From assembly GCA_038118725.1 (NCBI GenBank), contig JAYOIK010000024.1, forward strand, positions 1 to 64,000: a stretch of DNA of 64,000 nucleotides. Reading direction: 5' to 3'. Shown here piece by piece: positions 1 to 7,901 of this stretch. The translations under genes were made by a program, and so were the position numbers. This stretch comes from JADHLJ01 sp038118725 (lineage in GTDB: Bacteria; Pseudomonadota; Alphaproteobacteria; Thalassobaculales; Thalassobaculaceae). Position 1 is the stretch's first letter; each line of letters opens with the position of its first letter. A model generated the notes under the pieces. The model was not told the DNA's origin. It saw only the letters and a list, made by a program, of their open reading frames with translations, and made no database searches.

Positions 1-4
1 AAAT

Positions 5-79
5 TGGAGCGGGCGATGAGATTCGAACTCACGACTTCAACCTTGGCAAGGTTGCGCTCTACCCCTGAGCTACGCCCGC
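5..79 (-). tRNA. tRNA-Gly (anticodon GCC), CCA encoded
   Basis: Read on the minus strand, a seven-base acceptor stem (73-79 paired with 9-15) closes a cloverleaf with a GTTCGAATC T-loop and an anticodon loop CTTGCCAAG, giving anticodon GCC for glycine. The 3' CCA is encoded at 5-7. The complete gene lies at the left edge of the window. Confidence 0.95.
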
Positions 80-122
80 GCTCCGAGCCTGGATCGTCGG
101 TTTCTGATCCAAGCGGAGCCGG

Positions 123-150
123 ATAATACCCAGCGCGGATTGATTTGCAA
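123..150 (-). promoter_or_regulatory. Candidate sigma-70 promoter of tRNA-Gly
   Basis: On the minus strand TTGCAA (145-150) is followed after 16 bases by TATTAT (123-128), close to the -35/-10 consensus. Predicted transcription begins about 37 bases before the mature tRNA end. The rest of 83-273 shows nothing else I can support. Confidence 0.5.
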
Positions 151-273
151 GCGCTCCTTTAATGATTTTTCCGAGAATCGATACCGAGCCCCGGAACCGG
201 GGCTCGCAAAGGTGGGAACGGCGGGGTACAAGGTGGCGCCGTTGGATGGGAACCCGAATCGGATGTAAGGCCA

Positions 274-855
274 ATGCCGCGAACAACCAGCAATGCCTCC
301 TCGTCGGTGGATGGAACGGAAGCCGGGCCGGCGCGACCCGAGGATGTCCTGGCGCGCCTGGACGGGCTTGGGATCGCGGTGACGACACACCACCACCCGC
401 CGCTCTTCACGGTTGAGCAGTCCAAGGAATTGCGCGGCGATCTTCCAGGTGGGCATTGCAAGAATCTTTTCCTACGCGATCGCAAGGGGCGGATGTGGCT
501 GGTGGTGTGCCGCGAGGACCTTCGGATCGATCTGAAGGCGTTGGGACCGATGATCGGCGCGGATCGGCTGTCCTTCGGTAGTGCCGACCGGTTGATGCGG
601 GTGTTGGGGGTGATCCCGGGCGCGGTATCGCCCTTCGCCCTGATCAATGATACCGAGAGTCAAGTCACGGTTATCTTGGACAAGGGCATGATGGCGCTCA
701 CGCCGCTCAACTATCATCCGATTTCCAACGAGATGACGACGGCGATCACGCCGGACGGGCTTATGAGCTTCATTCGCGCCTGTGGTCACGAGCCGAAAGT
801 AGTTGATCTCGAATGCGGGGATCACGGGGACGCGAATCACGGGGGCGGGGATTGA
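274..855 (+). CDS. Prolyl-tRNA editing deacylase (YbaK/ProX-like)
   Basis: A 193-residue YbaK/aminoacyl-tRNA deacylase-domain protein, predicted to clear mischarged Ala-tRNA(Pro) or Cys-tRNA(Pro) in the cytoplasm. It matches the free-standing editing family in length and layout: a TVEQSKEL segment near residue 48, a CKNLFLRDRKG segment near 63, and a central GSADRLMRVLGVIPGAVSPF stretch that shapes the editing pocket. The first 25 residues are low-complexity and the true start could be slightly later. It is first in a rightward series of housekeeping genes, 70 bp before the CnoX gene. Family assignment is firm; the exact substrate (alanine or cysteine) is inference. Confidence 0.9.
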   Translation: MPRTTSNASSSVDGTEAGPARPEDVLARLDGLGIAVTTHHHPPLFTVEQSKELRGDLPGGHCKNLFLRDRKGRMWLVVCREDLRIDLKALGPMIGADRLSFGSADRLMRVLGVIPGAVSPFALINDTESQVTVILDKGMMALTPLNYHPISNEMTTAITPDGLMSFIRACGHEPKVVDLECGDHGDANHGGGD

Positions 856-925
856 CGCTACTTGTCTTTGCGGCCATCAACGCCACATAGACGGATGCAA
901 TACCGGGAATAGCGAGGATTAGGGG

Positions 926-1843
<918 letters not shown>

Positions 1844-1882
1844 GCTGCGAAGACGTGTCGCCTGACAACGTGGGAGAAGGAC

Positions 1883-2545
1883 GTGCGGGCACGGGGATTT
1901 TCGACTCGGCGTGATGATCTACCGGCCACCCTGCCGGTGTTTCCCCTGCCTGGCGTCTTGCTTTTGCCGGGCGGGCGTCTTCCACTGAATATTTTCGAGC
2001 CGCGATATCTCGCCATGTTCGACGATGCCTTGGCCAGCAATCGGTTGATCGGCATGATCCAACCAAACTCCGGCCAGGAACAGGCCGCCGTGCCGGATCT
2101 CTATCCCACCGGTTGCGCCGGACGCATCGTTCAGTTTTCCGAAACCGAGGACGGGCGGTATCTGGTCACTCTGCTGGGGGTCGCGCGGTTTGACGCGTCG
2201 AGCGAGGTGGAGTCGATGCGCGGCTATCGCCGGGTCATCCCCAACTGGGATACCTTTCGCCAGGACCTGGATGGCGGCGGCAATGCCGAGATTGACCGTG
2301 ATCGCTTGACGACCGCTCTGCGCGGTTATTTCGAACACCGGGGGATCAAGGCCGATTGGGATGCGATCGAGCGTACCGATGACGCCCAGCTTGTGACGAC
2401 GATGGCGATGCTTTGCCCATTCGACCCAACGGAGAAACAGGCGCTCCTAGTGGCCAACGACCCGGTTGATCGGGCCGAAACAATGATCGCCTTGATGGAA
2501 ATGGCGCTTCACCCAACGGACGGAACCGACAATGCCAGACACTGA
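1883..2545 (+). CDS. LON peptidase substrate-binding (N-terminal) domain protein
   Basis: A 220-residue protein consisting only of the LON N-terminal domain (PUA-like fold). The hallmark stretch PVFPLPGVLLLPGGRLPLNI then FEPRY lies near residues 17-42. No AAA+ or protease domain follows, so it is not the Lon protease. The start codon is GTG behind GAGAAGG. Its end overlaps the Trm112 gene by 14 bp, so the two are probably co-translated. Its role is unknown; the domain binds protein substrates in Lon. Confidence 0.88.
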   Translation: MRARGFSTRRDDLPATLPVFPLPGVLLLPGGRLPLNIFEPRYLAMFDDALASNRLIGMIQPNSGQEQAAVPDLYPTGCAGRIVQFSETEDGRYLVTLLGVARFDASSEVESMRGYRRVIPNWDTFRQDLDGGGNAEIDRDRLTTALRGYFEHRGIKADWDAIERTDDAQLVTTMAMLCPFDPTEKQALLVANDPVDRAETMIALMEMALHPTDGTDNARH

Positions 2546-2810
2546 CGCGCCGGATACCGACTCGGCGACCGGGGAGCGGGACGTGGATCCGAAACTGCTC
2601 GAGATCTTGGTTTGCCCGCTGACTAAAACCCCGCTGCGCTATGATTCCGGCGCGCGGGAATTGATCAGCGATCAAGCCGGATTGGCGTTTCCGATCCGCA
2701 ACGGCGTGCCGATCATGCTGGTCGATGAAGCCCGGGTGTTGGATGACGACCCGGTTTCCGTGGGCGTGGCTGCCTTGGCTCGTCCCAACGGGAACGGGGC
2801 ACCGGCATGA
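2532..2810 (+). CDS. Trm112 family small protein
   Basis: A 92-residue protein. After a charged, probably disordered first 20 residues comes DPKLLEILVCPLTKTPLRYD, the Trm112 (UPF0434/YcaR-like) signature, and later the FPIRNGVPIMLVDEAR segment. Eukaryotic Trm112 activates methyltransferases; the bacterial role is unproven. Only one Cys remains of the usual zinc-binding pairs, as in many bacterial members. It overlaps the LON gene upstream and the DUF971 gene downstream by 4 bp (ATGA). Confidence 0.9.
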   Translation: MPDTDAPDTDSATGERDVDPKLLEILVCPLTKTPLRYDSGARELISDQAGLAFPIRNGVPIMLVDEARVLDDDPVSVGVAALARPNGNGAPA

Positions 2811-3178
2811 GCGAGGCGTCGACAAAATTCTGGCCGATCGAGATTCGTGTTCAATCCGAGGAAAAACGCCTGGAAATCGAATTCGACAATGGCGAGTCGT
2901 TTTCGATTCCAGCGGAGCTTCTGCGTGTCGAAAGCCCGTCGGCCGAGGTTCAGGGGCACGGACCAGGTCAGAAAACCACAGTCGCGGGGCGGCGACATGT
3001 CGGCATTCTCGCGGTTGAACCTGTCGGCAACTATGCCGTCCGTATCCGTTTTGACGATTTGCACGATACCGGGCTCTATACGTGGCGATATCTTTATGAG
3101 CTCGGCTCCGAGCAGGACCGCCTGTGGGAAGAGTATCTCGGTCGCCTCGAGGAGCAGGGGTTAAGTCGCGATCCCTGA
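2807..3178 (+). CDS. DUF971 (gamma-butyrobetaine hydroxylase-like N-terminal domain) protein
   Basis: A 123-residue single-domain protein of the DUF971 family, with the early WPIEIRVQSEEKRLEIEFDN strand and the C-terminal VGNYAVRIRFDDLHDTGLYT then W signature. In other bacteria such proteins are linked to iron-sulfur or molybdenum-enzyme assembly, and the domain also forms the N-terminus of gamma-butyrobetaine hydroxylase. No oxygenase domain is attached here. It ends the rightward series at 274-3178 and converges with the UbiH-like gene. Confidence 0.88.
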   Translation: MSEASTKFWPIEIRVQSEEKRLEIEFDNGESFSIPAELLRVESPSAEVQGHGPGQKTTVAGRRHVGILAVEPVGNYAVRIRFDDLHDTGLYTWRYLYELGSEQDRLWEEYLGRLEEQGLSRDP

Positions 3179-3194
3179 GGCCGGGCCCCTTGAT

Positions 3195-4424
3195 TTAAGG
3201 GAGCCGTCCCTGGAGCATGCTAGGCAAGTCTCCCAGGACCCCCATGGCGTGTCGCATGAACAGTTTTTTCAGGGGCGGCACCTTGTTTACCAGCCCCAGT
3301 CCGCCGGACCTTAAAGCGCGAAGCGGCGCGATGTCGTTGGAGAACAGTCGATTGAGACCATCGGTCGCGAGCACCAATGTCATGGTGTCGAACCGCCGCG
3401 CCGCCTGAAACCGTCTCAGCACCTCCGCGCTCCCGATATCGAGGCCCAGCCGTGCCGCCTCGGTCACCTCGTCGGCGAGCGCCGCGATATCCCTCAGACC
3501 GAGATTGAATCCTTGTCCCGCGATGGGATGAATGCCGTGCGCGGCGTCCCCTACAAGCGCGAGCCGGGGCCCGGTTTGCTTCTCCGCGTTCACCAACGAT
3601 AGAGGAAAGGACCAGCGCCCACCGACAATGGAGAGTGTTCCCAAGCAATCATCAAAGCGCGCCGAAAGGGCATCCGCGAGTGCGTCGTTATCAAGTGTCA
3701 TGAGCGCGCGGGCGGTGTGGCTTCGTTCCGTCCAAACCACCGAGGATCTGTTGTCCGCCATGGGAAGGAACGCCAAGGGCCCGCCCGGGAGAAACCTTTC
3801 ATGGGCGACGCCGTGATGCGGTCGTGAATGCGCGACAGTGAAAACCAAACTGGTCTGGCCATAATCCAAACGGGTGACGCGAATGCCGGCGAGTTGACGG
3901 ATTTTGCTGGCGCGGCCGTCGGCGCCGATCAGCAATGCCGCGTGCAAGGACCGACCGTCCTCCAGTCTGGCGCTCACTTGGTTTGGTTCGGTCGTGACGT
4001 CCCGCACCCCGATCCCGGGCTCGTACGAGATGTTTTTCTGGGCTCTCAGCACGTCGAACAGCGTCTTTTTCAGAAGCGCGTTTTCGACGATATGTCCCAT
4101 CGGCGTGTCACCGACTTCCCTGTGGTCATAGTGAAGGAACTGGCGGGAATCGCCGTCGGATACCCTGATGTCGAGGATCGGCTCCGCTTCGGGCGCGAGG
4201 GTGTCCCATACTCCTAGGGCCTCGAGCATGGAGCGACCGCTTGCCGCGATGGCGGTGGTCCGCCCGTCTCGCTCCACGCGCCGCATAACAGCTTCGGGCT
4301 CCCGATCATTAAGCACGACCCGAAAGCCACATCGCGATAGAGCCAGCGCCGTTGTGAGGCCTGACAAACCGCCGCCGATTACCGCGATATCGCTCGTGAT
4401 GTCGCCGCTGGTCACTGAGATCAC
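3195..4424 (-). CDS. UbiH/UbiF/COQ6-family FAD-dependent hydroxylase
   Basis: A roughly 409-residue flavoprotein monooxygenase predicted to hydroxylate the ubiquinone ring. It shows the FAD Rossmann motif VIGGGLSGL near the N-terminus, the DG motif (IGADGRASKIRQL) mid-protein and the GD motif LVGDAAHGIHPIAGQGFNLG in the C-terminal half. The open frame runs on to 4997, but that extension crosses the glnK gene and is not family-like. I chose GTG at 4424 because GAGGA lies seven bases before it and the length then fits the family; ATG at 4466 or 4478 are alternatives. Which ring position it hydroxylates cannot be told. Confidence 0.88.
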   Translation of the reverse strand: MISVTSGDITSDIAVIGGGLSGLTTALALSRCGFRVVLNDREPEAVMRRVERDGRTTAIAASGRSMLEALGVWDTLAPEAEPILDIRVSDGDSRQFLHYDHREVGDTPMGHIVENALLKKTLFDVLRAQKNISYEPGIGVRDVTTEPNQVSARLEDGRSLHAALLIGADGRASKIRQLAGIRVTRLDYGQTSLVFTVAHSRPHHGVAHERFLPGGPLAFLPMADNRSSVVWTERSHTARALMTLDNDALADALSARFDDCLGTLSIVGGRWSFPLSLVNAEKQTGPRLALVGDAAHGIHPIAGQGFNLGLRDIAALADEVTEAARLGLDIGSAEVLRRFQAARRFDTMTLVLATDGLNRLFSNDIAPLRALRSGGLGLVNKVPPLKKLFMRHAMGVLGDLPSMLQGRLP

Positions 4425-4763
4425 CCGCTCATCCTCATGGGGTCGTCTGGCTCCCGCCGGGAGCATTGGCGCGACCATAACGTGAGACGTTCGCCGCGGC
4501 ACGTGGTTTTCCCAAACTACGTTGATTAAAAAATAATCATGTTTCTTTCGATGATTAAAAATTCGGCAGTAATGATGTTTGACGGCGCCCTGTGTCATGC
4601 CGGATATCAGGATAACATATTGAAAAAACGTAATAAAATGGAAAATGGAAAAATCGGCACGGTTCTTGAGATGCAAGGGTGGGGGCGCGGTTTGGCGCCG
4701 GAGATATCGCCTGGATGGCGGGCAAAGGGCTCGAAAATCCGCGCGTGAAAGGAGTGAAACGAC
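4425..4763. other. AT-rich divergent intergenic region
   Basis: This region separates the leftward UbiH-like gene from glnK. The stretch around 4505-4660 is markedly AT-rich against the high-GC surroundings, as is common for regulatory DNA. Apart from the sigma-54-like element at 4656-4669 I could not identify a convincing NtrC-type palindrome or any small gene. Confidence 0.6.
4656..4669 (+). promoter_or_regulatory. Candidate sigma-54 promoter of glnK-amtB
   Basis: GGCACGGTTCTTGA matches the sigma-54 -24/-12 consensus GGCACG-N4-TTGC except for A in place of the last C. It sits 94 bases before the glnK start, in the right orientation. Nitrogen-controlled sigma-54 transcription is the known pattern for glnK-amtB in proteobacteria. 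Confidence 0.6.
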
Positions 4764-5102
4764 ATGAAGCTTGTGATGGCGATTATCAAGCCCTTCAAGC
4801 TCGACGAAGTCCGAGAGGCACTCACCGGTCTGGGCATCCAGGGTTTGACGGTGAGCGAGGTCAAGGGCTTCGGAAGGCAGAAGGGTCAGACGGAGATCTA
4901 TCGCGGTGCCGAATACGCGGTGAATTTCCTGCCGAAAGTGAAAATCGAAGTCGCGGTGACCGATGACCTCGTGGAGCAGATCGTCGAGGCGGTTCAACGC
5001 TCGGCGAGCACCGGTCGCATTGGTGACGGAAAGGTCTTCGTACTTGATATGGCGGCGGCGGTGCGAATTCGTACCGGTGAGGCCGGCGCCGACGCCCTTT
5101 AA
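4764..5102 (+). CDS. glnK: Nitrogen regulatory PII protein GlnK
   Basis: A 112-residue PII signal protein. The T-loop GQTEIYRGAEYAV carries Tyr51, the uridylylation site, and the C-terminal TGRIGDGKVFV is the B-loop that binds ATP/ADP. As a trimer it senses 2-oxoglutarate and energy state and plugs AmtB when ammonium is plentiful. Direct linkage to amtB (12 bp from stop to the chosen amtB start) marks it as GlnK rather than GlnB. GAAAGGAGTGAAACGAC precedes the ATG. Confidence 0.95.
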   Translation: MKLVMAIIKPFKLDEVREALTGLGIQGLTVSEVKGFGRQKGQTEIYRGAEYAVNFLPKVKIEVAVTDDLVEQIVEAVQRSASTGRIGDGKVFVLDMAAAVRIRTGEAGADAL

Positions 5103-5114
5103 GGAATGGGAACC

Positions 5115-6449
5115 ATGAAAAGAATTTGGATCTACGGGCTCTTCTGCCTGACACTCGGCCTCTCCACCGTCGCGATCAGTGGAGCGGCCTCGGCCGCGGT
5201 TTCGAATGAGACCGCCTTCATCTTCAACAGCCTGTCATTCCTGATGCATGGCTTTCTTGTCATGTGGATGGCCGCCGGTTTCTGCATGCTGGAAGCGGGC
5301 CTGGTGCGCTCCAAGAACACCACGATGCAGTGCTCCAAGAATATCGGCCTCTATTCCATTGCCGGGATCATGTATTGGCTGATCGGCTATAACCTGATGT
5401 ATGACGGCGTCGACGGTGGCTGGATGGGCATGCCCGGTCCTTGGAGCGCCGCCGATCCGACGGTGACCGCTGAGGGCTTCACCGGCGAGGACGGCAGTGG
5501 CTATGCCGCCGGTTCCGACTGGTTCTTCCAGATGGTGTTCGTCGCCGCCGCCGGTTCGATCGTCTCGGGCACGATCGCCGAGCGGGTGAAGGTCTTCTCG
5601 TTCCTGGTTTTCGTGGTCGTGCTGACCGGGGTGATCTACCCGCTGCAAGGCTCCTGGACCTGGGGTGGTGGTTGGCTCTCGGATATGGGCTTCCTGGATT
5701 TCGCGGGCTCGACCATTGTTCATTCCGTTGGTGGATGGGCGGCGCTTGCCGGGGCGTTGATTATCGGCGCCCGCAAGGGTCGGTTCGGGGCCGACGGGCG
5801 CGTGACGCCGATGCCGGGCGCGAATCTGCCCCTGGCGACGCTGGGAACCTTCGTGCTGTGGATGGGGTGGTTCGGCTTCAATGGCGGCTCGCAACTCGCC
5901 ATGGGGTCGGCGGCGGACGCGGTGGCGATCTCGTCGATCTATATCAACACCAACCTGGCGGCGGCCGGCGGTGTGGTGGCGGCGATCGTTCTGACCCAGG
6001 TCCTGTACAAGAAGCTCGACCTAACGATGGCGCTCAACGGCGCGCTTGGAGGTCTGGTCGCGATCACCGCCGAGCCGCTGGCGCCAACGCCCGGGCTGGC
6101 GATCATCATCGGTGCGATCGGCGGAATTCTCGTCGTGGTCGCGGTTCCCATGCTCGACAAGCTCAAGATCGATGACGTGGTCGGCGCGATCCCAGTGCAT
6201 CTGATCTGCGGCATCTGGGGCACCATCGCGGTGGTCTTCAGCAATGGCGATGCCAAGTTCGGGGTCCAGATCCTGGGTATCGTCGCGATCGGCGCCTTCG
6301 TGTTCGTGGCCAGCTCGATCCTCTGGCTGGCGATCAAGATGACCATGGGCGTTCGGCCGAACGAGGAAGACGAAGCCCTGGGTCTCGACCGAGCCGAATG
6401 CGGGATGGAAGCCTATCCGGAATTCGGTCGCGGCTCTCAGACTCTCTGA
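5115..6449 (+). CDS. amtB: Ammonium transporter AmtB
   Basis: A 444-residue inner-membrane Amt/Rh channel with a cleavable signal peptide (MKRIW to about SGAASAA), then about 11 membrane helices. Family marks include GFCMLEAGLVRSKNT, the two pore histidines in STIVHSVGGWAAL and IPVHLICGIWG, and the phenylalanine-gate region FFQMVFVAAAGSI. It conducts ammonium and is inhibited by GlnK encoded just upstream. ATG at 5115 is preferred over ATG at 5106 because the signal peptide then starts cleanly. A strong terminator follows. Confidence 0.95.
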   Translation: MKRIWIYGLFCLTLGLSTVAISGAASAAVSNETAFIFNSLSFLMHGFLVMWMAAGFCMLEAGLVRSKNTTMQCSKNIGLYSIAGIMYWLIGYNLMYDGVDGGWMGMPGPWSAADPTVTAEGFTGEDGSGYAAGSDWFFQMVFVAAAGSIVSGTIAERVKVFSFLVFVVVLTGVIYPLQGSWTWGGGWLSDMGFLDFAGSTIVHSVGGWAALAGALIIGARKGRFGADGRVTPMPGANLPLATLGTFVLWMGWFGFNGGSQLAMGSAADAVAISSIYINTNLAAAGGVVAAIVLTQVLYKKLDLTMALNGALGGLVAITAEPLAPTPGLAIIIGAIGGILVVVAVPMLDKLKIDDVVGAIPVHLICGIWGTIAVVFSNGDAKFGVQILGIVAIGAFVFVASSILWLAIKMTMGVRPNEEDEALGLDRAECGMEAYPEFGRGSQTL

Positions 6450-6487
6450 GACCGCCACTGAAAAGCTAAACACGATCCTCCTCACTG

Positions 6488-6516
6488 GGGCCCGGGATTT
6501 CTCGGGCCCTTTTTTT
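6488..6516 (+). terminator. Rho-independent terminator after amtB
   Basis: A perfect 7-bp GC stem (GGGCCCG 6488-6494 with CGGGCCC 6503-6509), an 8-base loop and a run of seven T (6510-6516). It ends the glnK-amtB transcript. Confidence 0.93.
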
Positions 6517-6576
6517 ACTTAACGGCGAGGCGTGTCTGGTCAGTTCGCCCCCAATTGTTGTCTTTCAACATGAAGG

Positions 6577-6605
6577 TTGTCTGTTAAGTCACCGTAGCTT
6601 AAATT
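6577..6605 (+). promoter_or_regulatory. Candidate sigma-70 promoter of dapC
   Basis: TTGTCT (6577-6582), a 17-base spacer and TAAATT (6600-6605); TAGAAT at 6605-6610 is an alternative -10. Transcription would start near 6612, which argues against a TTG start at 6615 and for ATG at 6660. Confidence 0.5.
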
Positions 6606-6659
6606 AGAATCGTTTTGGCACCTTTGGGTCGAGCGATCGACCAAGATGAAACGGACTCC

Positions 6660-7853
6660 ATGCTTAATCCCAACTTGGCACCGCTGGGTCACTATACATT
6701 CGCCCGTTTGAACGAGGTTCTCGCGGATTGTCCGCCACGGGTGAACGAGCCGCCGATCCTGTTTTCCCTGGGCGAGCCGCAAAAGCCCACGCCGCCGATC
6801 CTGGCCGAAACAATCGCCGCCCATGACGACCAATGGAACCGATATCCGCCGCCAACCGGCGACGAGGCGTTTCGTGACGCGGTGGTCGGGTGGCTGCATC
6901 GCCGATTTAATCTGCCGGAAGGTTTCATCAATCCGGCCCGCAACGTGGTTCCGGTGCCTGGAACCCGAGAGCCGCTTTACCAGATAGGTTTTCTCTGCAC
7001 GCCGCCGGAAAAGGCGGGCCAGCGCCCGGCGATCTTGATGCCGAACCCGTTCTATCATGTCTATCAGGGGGCCGCGATGGTCGGTGGCGGCGAGCCGGTC
7101 TATCTCCCCGCCCATGCCGAGAACAACTTTCTGCCCGTCCTGGAGGATCTGGACGAGGATCTGTTGGCCCGCACGGCGCTCTTCTTTTTGTGCACGCCGG
7201 CGAACCCCCAGGGCACCACGGCGAGCGCTGACTATATCAAGCGCGCGATCGAACTGGCCCGCGAGCACGATTTCGTCCTGGCCTTGGATGAATGCTATTG
7301 CGAAATCTATCGCGGCGACGCCCCGGTCGGTGGACTGGAGGCCTGCGCCGCGCTTGGTCAGGGTCTTGATAACGTCCTGTCGTTCCAGTCGCTGTCCAAG
7401 CGGTCGAGCGCGCCAGGGTTAAGGTCCGGTTTTCTCGCGGGTGACGCGCGCATAATCGAACGCTACGGACAGTTCGTGACCTTTGGCGGTTCGCCCCTGC
7501 CGCTCCCGGTGCTGCATGCCTCCACGGCGCTTTGGAACGACGATGCGCATGTCGTTGAGAATCGCGCCTACTACGCCGAGAATTTCAGGCTCGCGGAAGA
7601 GATTTTGAAACCGCATATGGATGTTTTCATTCCGCCGGCGGGCTTCTTCCTTTGGCTCGACGTGGGAGACGGCATGGCCGCGGCGCGCCGGCTTTGGAGC
7701 GAGGCCGCGATCAAGACCCTGCCCGGAAGCCTGATGGCCCGGGACGATGCGCAAGGGCGCAACCCGGGTGAACCTTATCTTCGGGTCGCCCTGGTATACG
7801 AGCCGGAAAAGACCGAGCGCGGGCTTCGGCGGCTCGCCGAGACATTGTTCTAG
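6660..7853 (+). CDS. dapC: Succinyldiaminopimelate transaminase-type class I aminotransferase (DapC)
   Basis: A 397-residue fold-type I PLP enzyme. It opens with PNLAPLGHYTFARL, typical of DapC, and contains the ring-stacking NPQGTT region, ALDECYCEIY (Asp contacting the PLP nitrogen) and SLSKRSSAPGLRSGF with the PLP lysine. DapC converts N-succinyl-2-amino-6-oxopimelate to N-succinyl-diaminopimelate for lysine and peptidoglycan synthesis. The frame could begin at TTG 6615, but that overlaps the predicted transcription start. The specific substrate is inferred from overall resemblance; dapD and dapE are not in this window. Confidence 0.82.
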   Translation: MLNPNLAPLGHYTFARLNEVLADCPPRVNEPPILFSLGEPQKPTPPILAETIAAHDDQWNRYPPPTGDEAFRDAVVGWLHRRFNLPEGFINPARNVVPVPGTREPLYQIGFLCTPPEKAGQRPAILMPNPFYHVYQGAAMVGGGEPVYLPAHAENNFLPVLEDLDEDLLARTALFFLCTPANPQGTTASADYIKRAIELAREHDFVLALDECYCEIYRGDAPVGGLEACAALGQGLDNVLSFQSLSKRSSAPGLRSGFLAGDARIIERYGQFVTFGGSPLPLPVLHASTALWNDDAHVVENRAYYAENFRLAEEILKPHMDVFIPPAGFFLWLDVGDGMAAARRLWSEAAIKTLPGSLMARDDAQGRNPGEPYLRVALVYEPEKTERGLRRLAETLF

Positions 7854-7901
7854 CCGAGAAGGTCGGAGATCCCGTGGCAACGGGTGGTTTGAACGAGGTG
7901 A

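Noticed and set aside
4480..4655. NtrC binding palindrome upstream of glnK
   Set aside because: I looked for TGCACC-type dyads and found no acceptable match, so none is claimed.
4425..4997. N-terminal extension of the UbiH-like protein to about 600 residues
   Set aside because: It would overlap glnK and its promoter, has no family similarity, and a GTG with a good ribosome-binding site gives the standard length.
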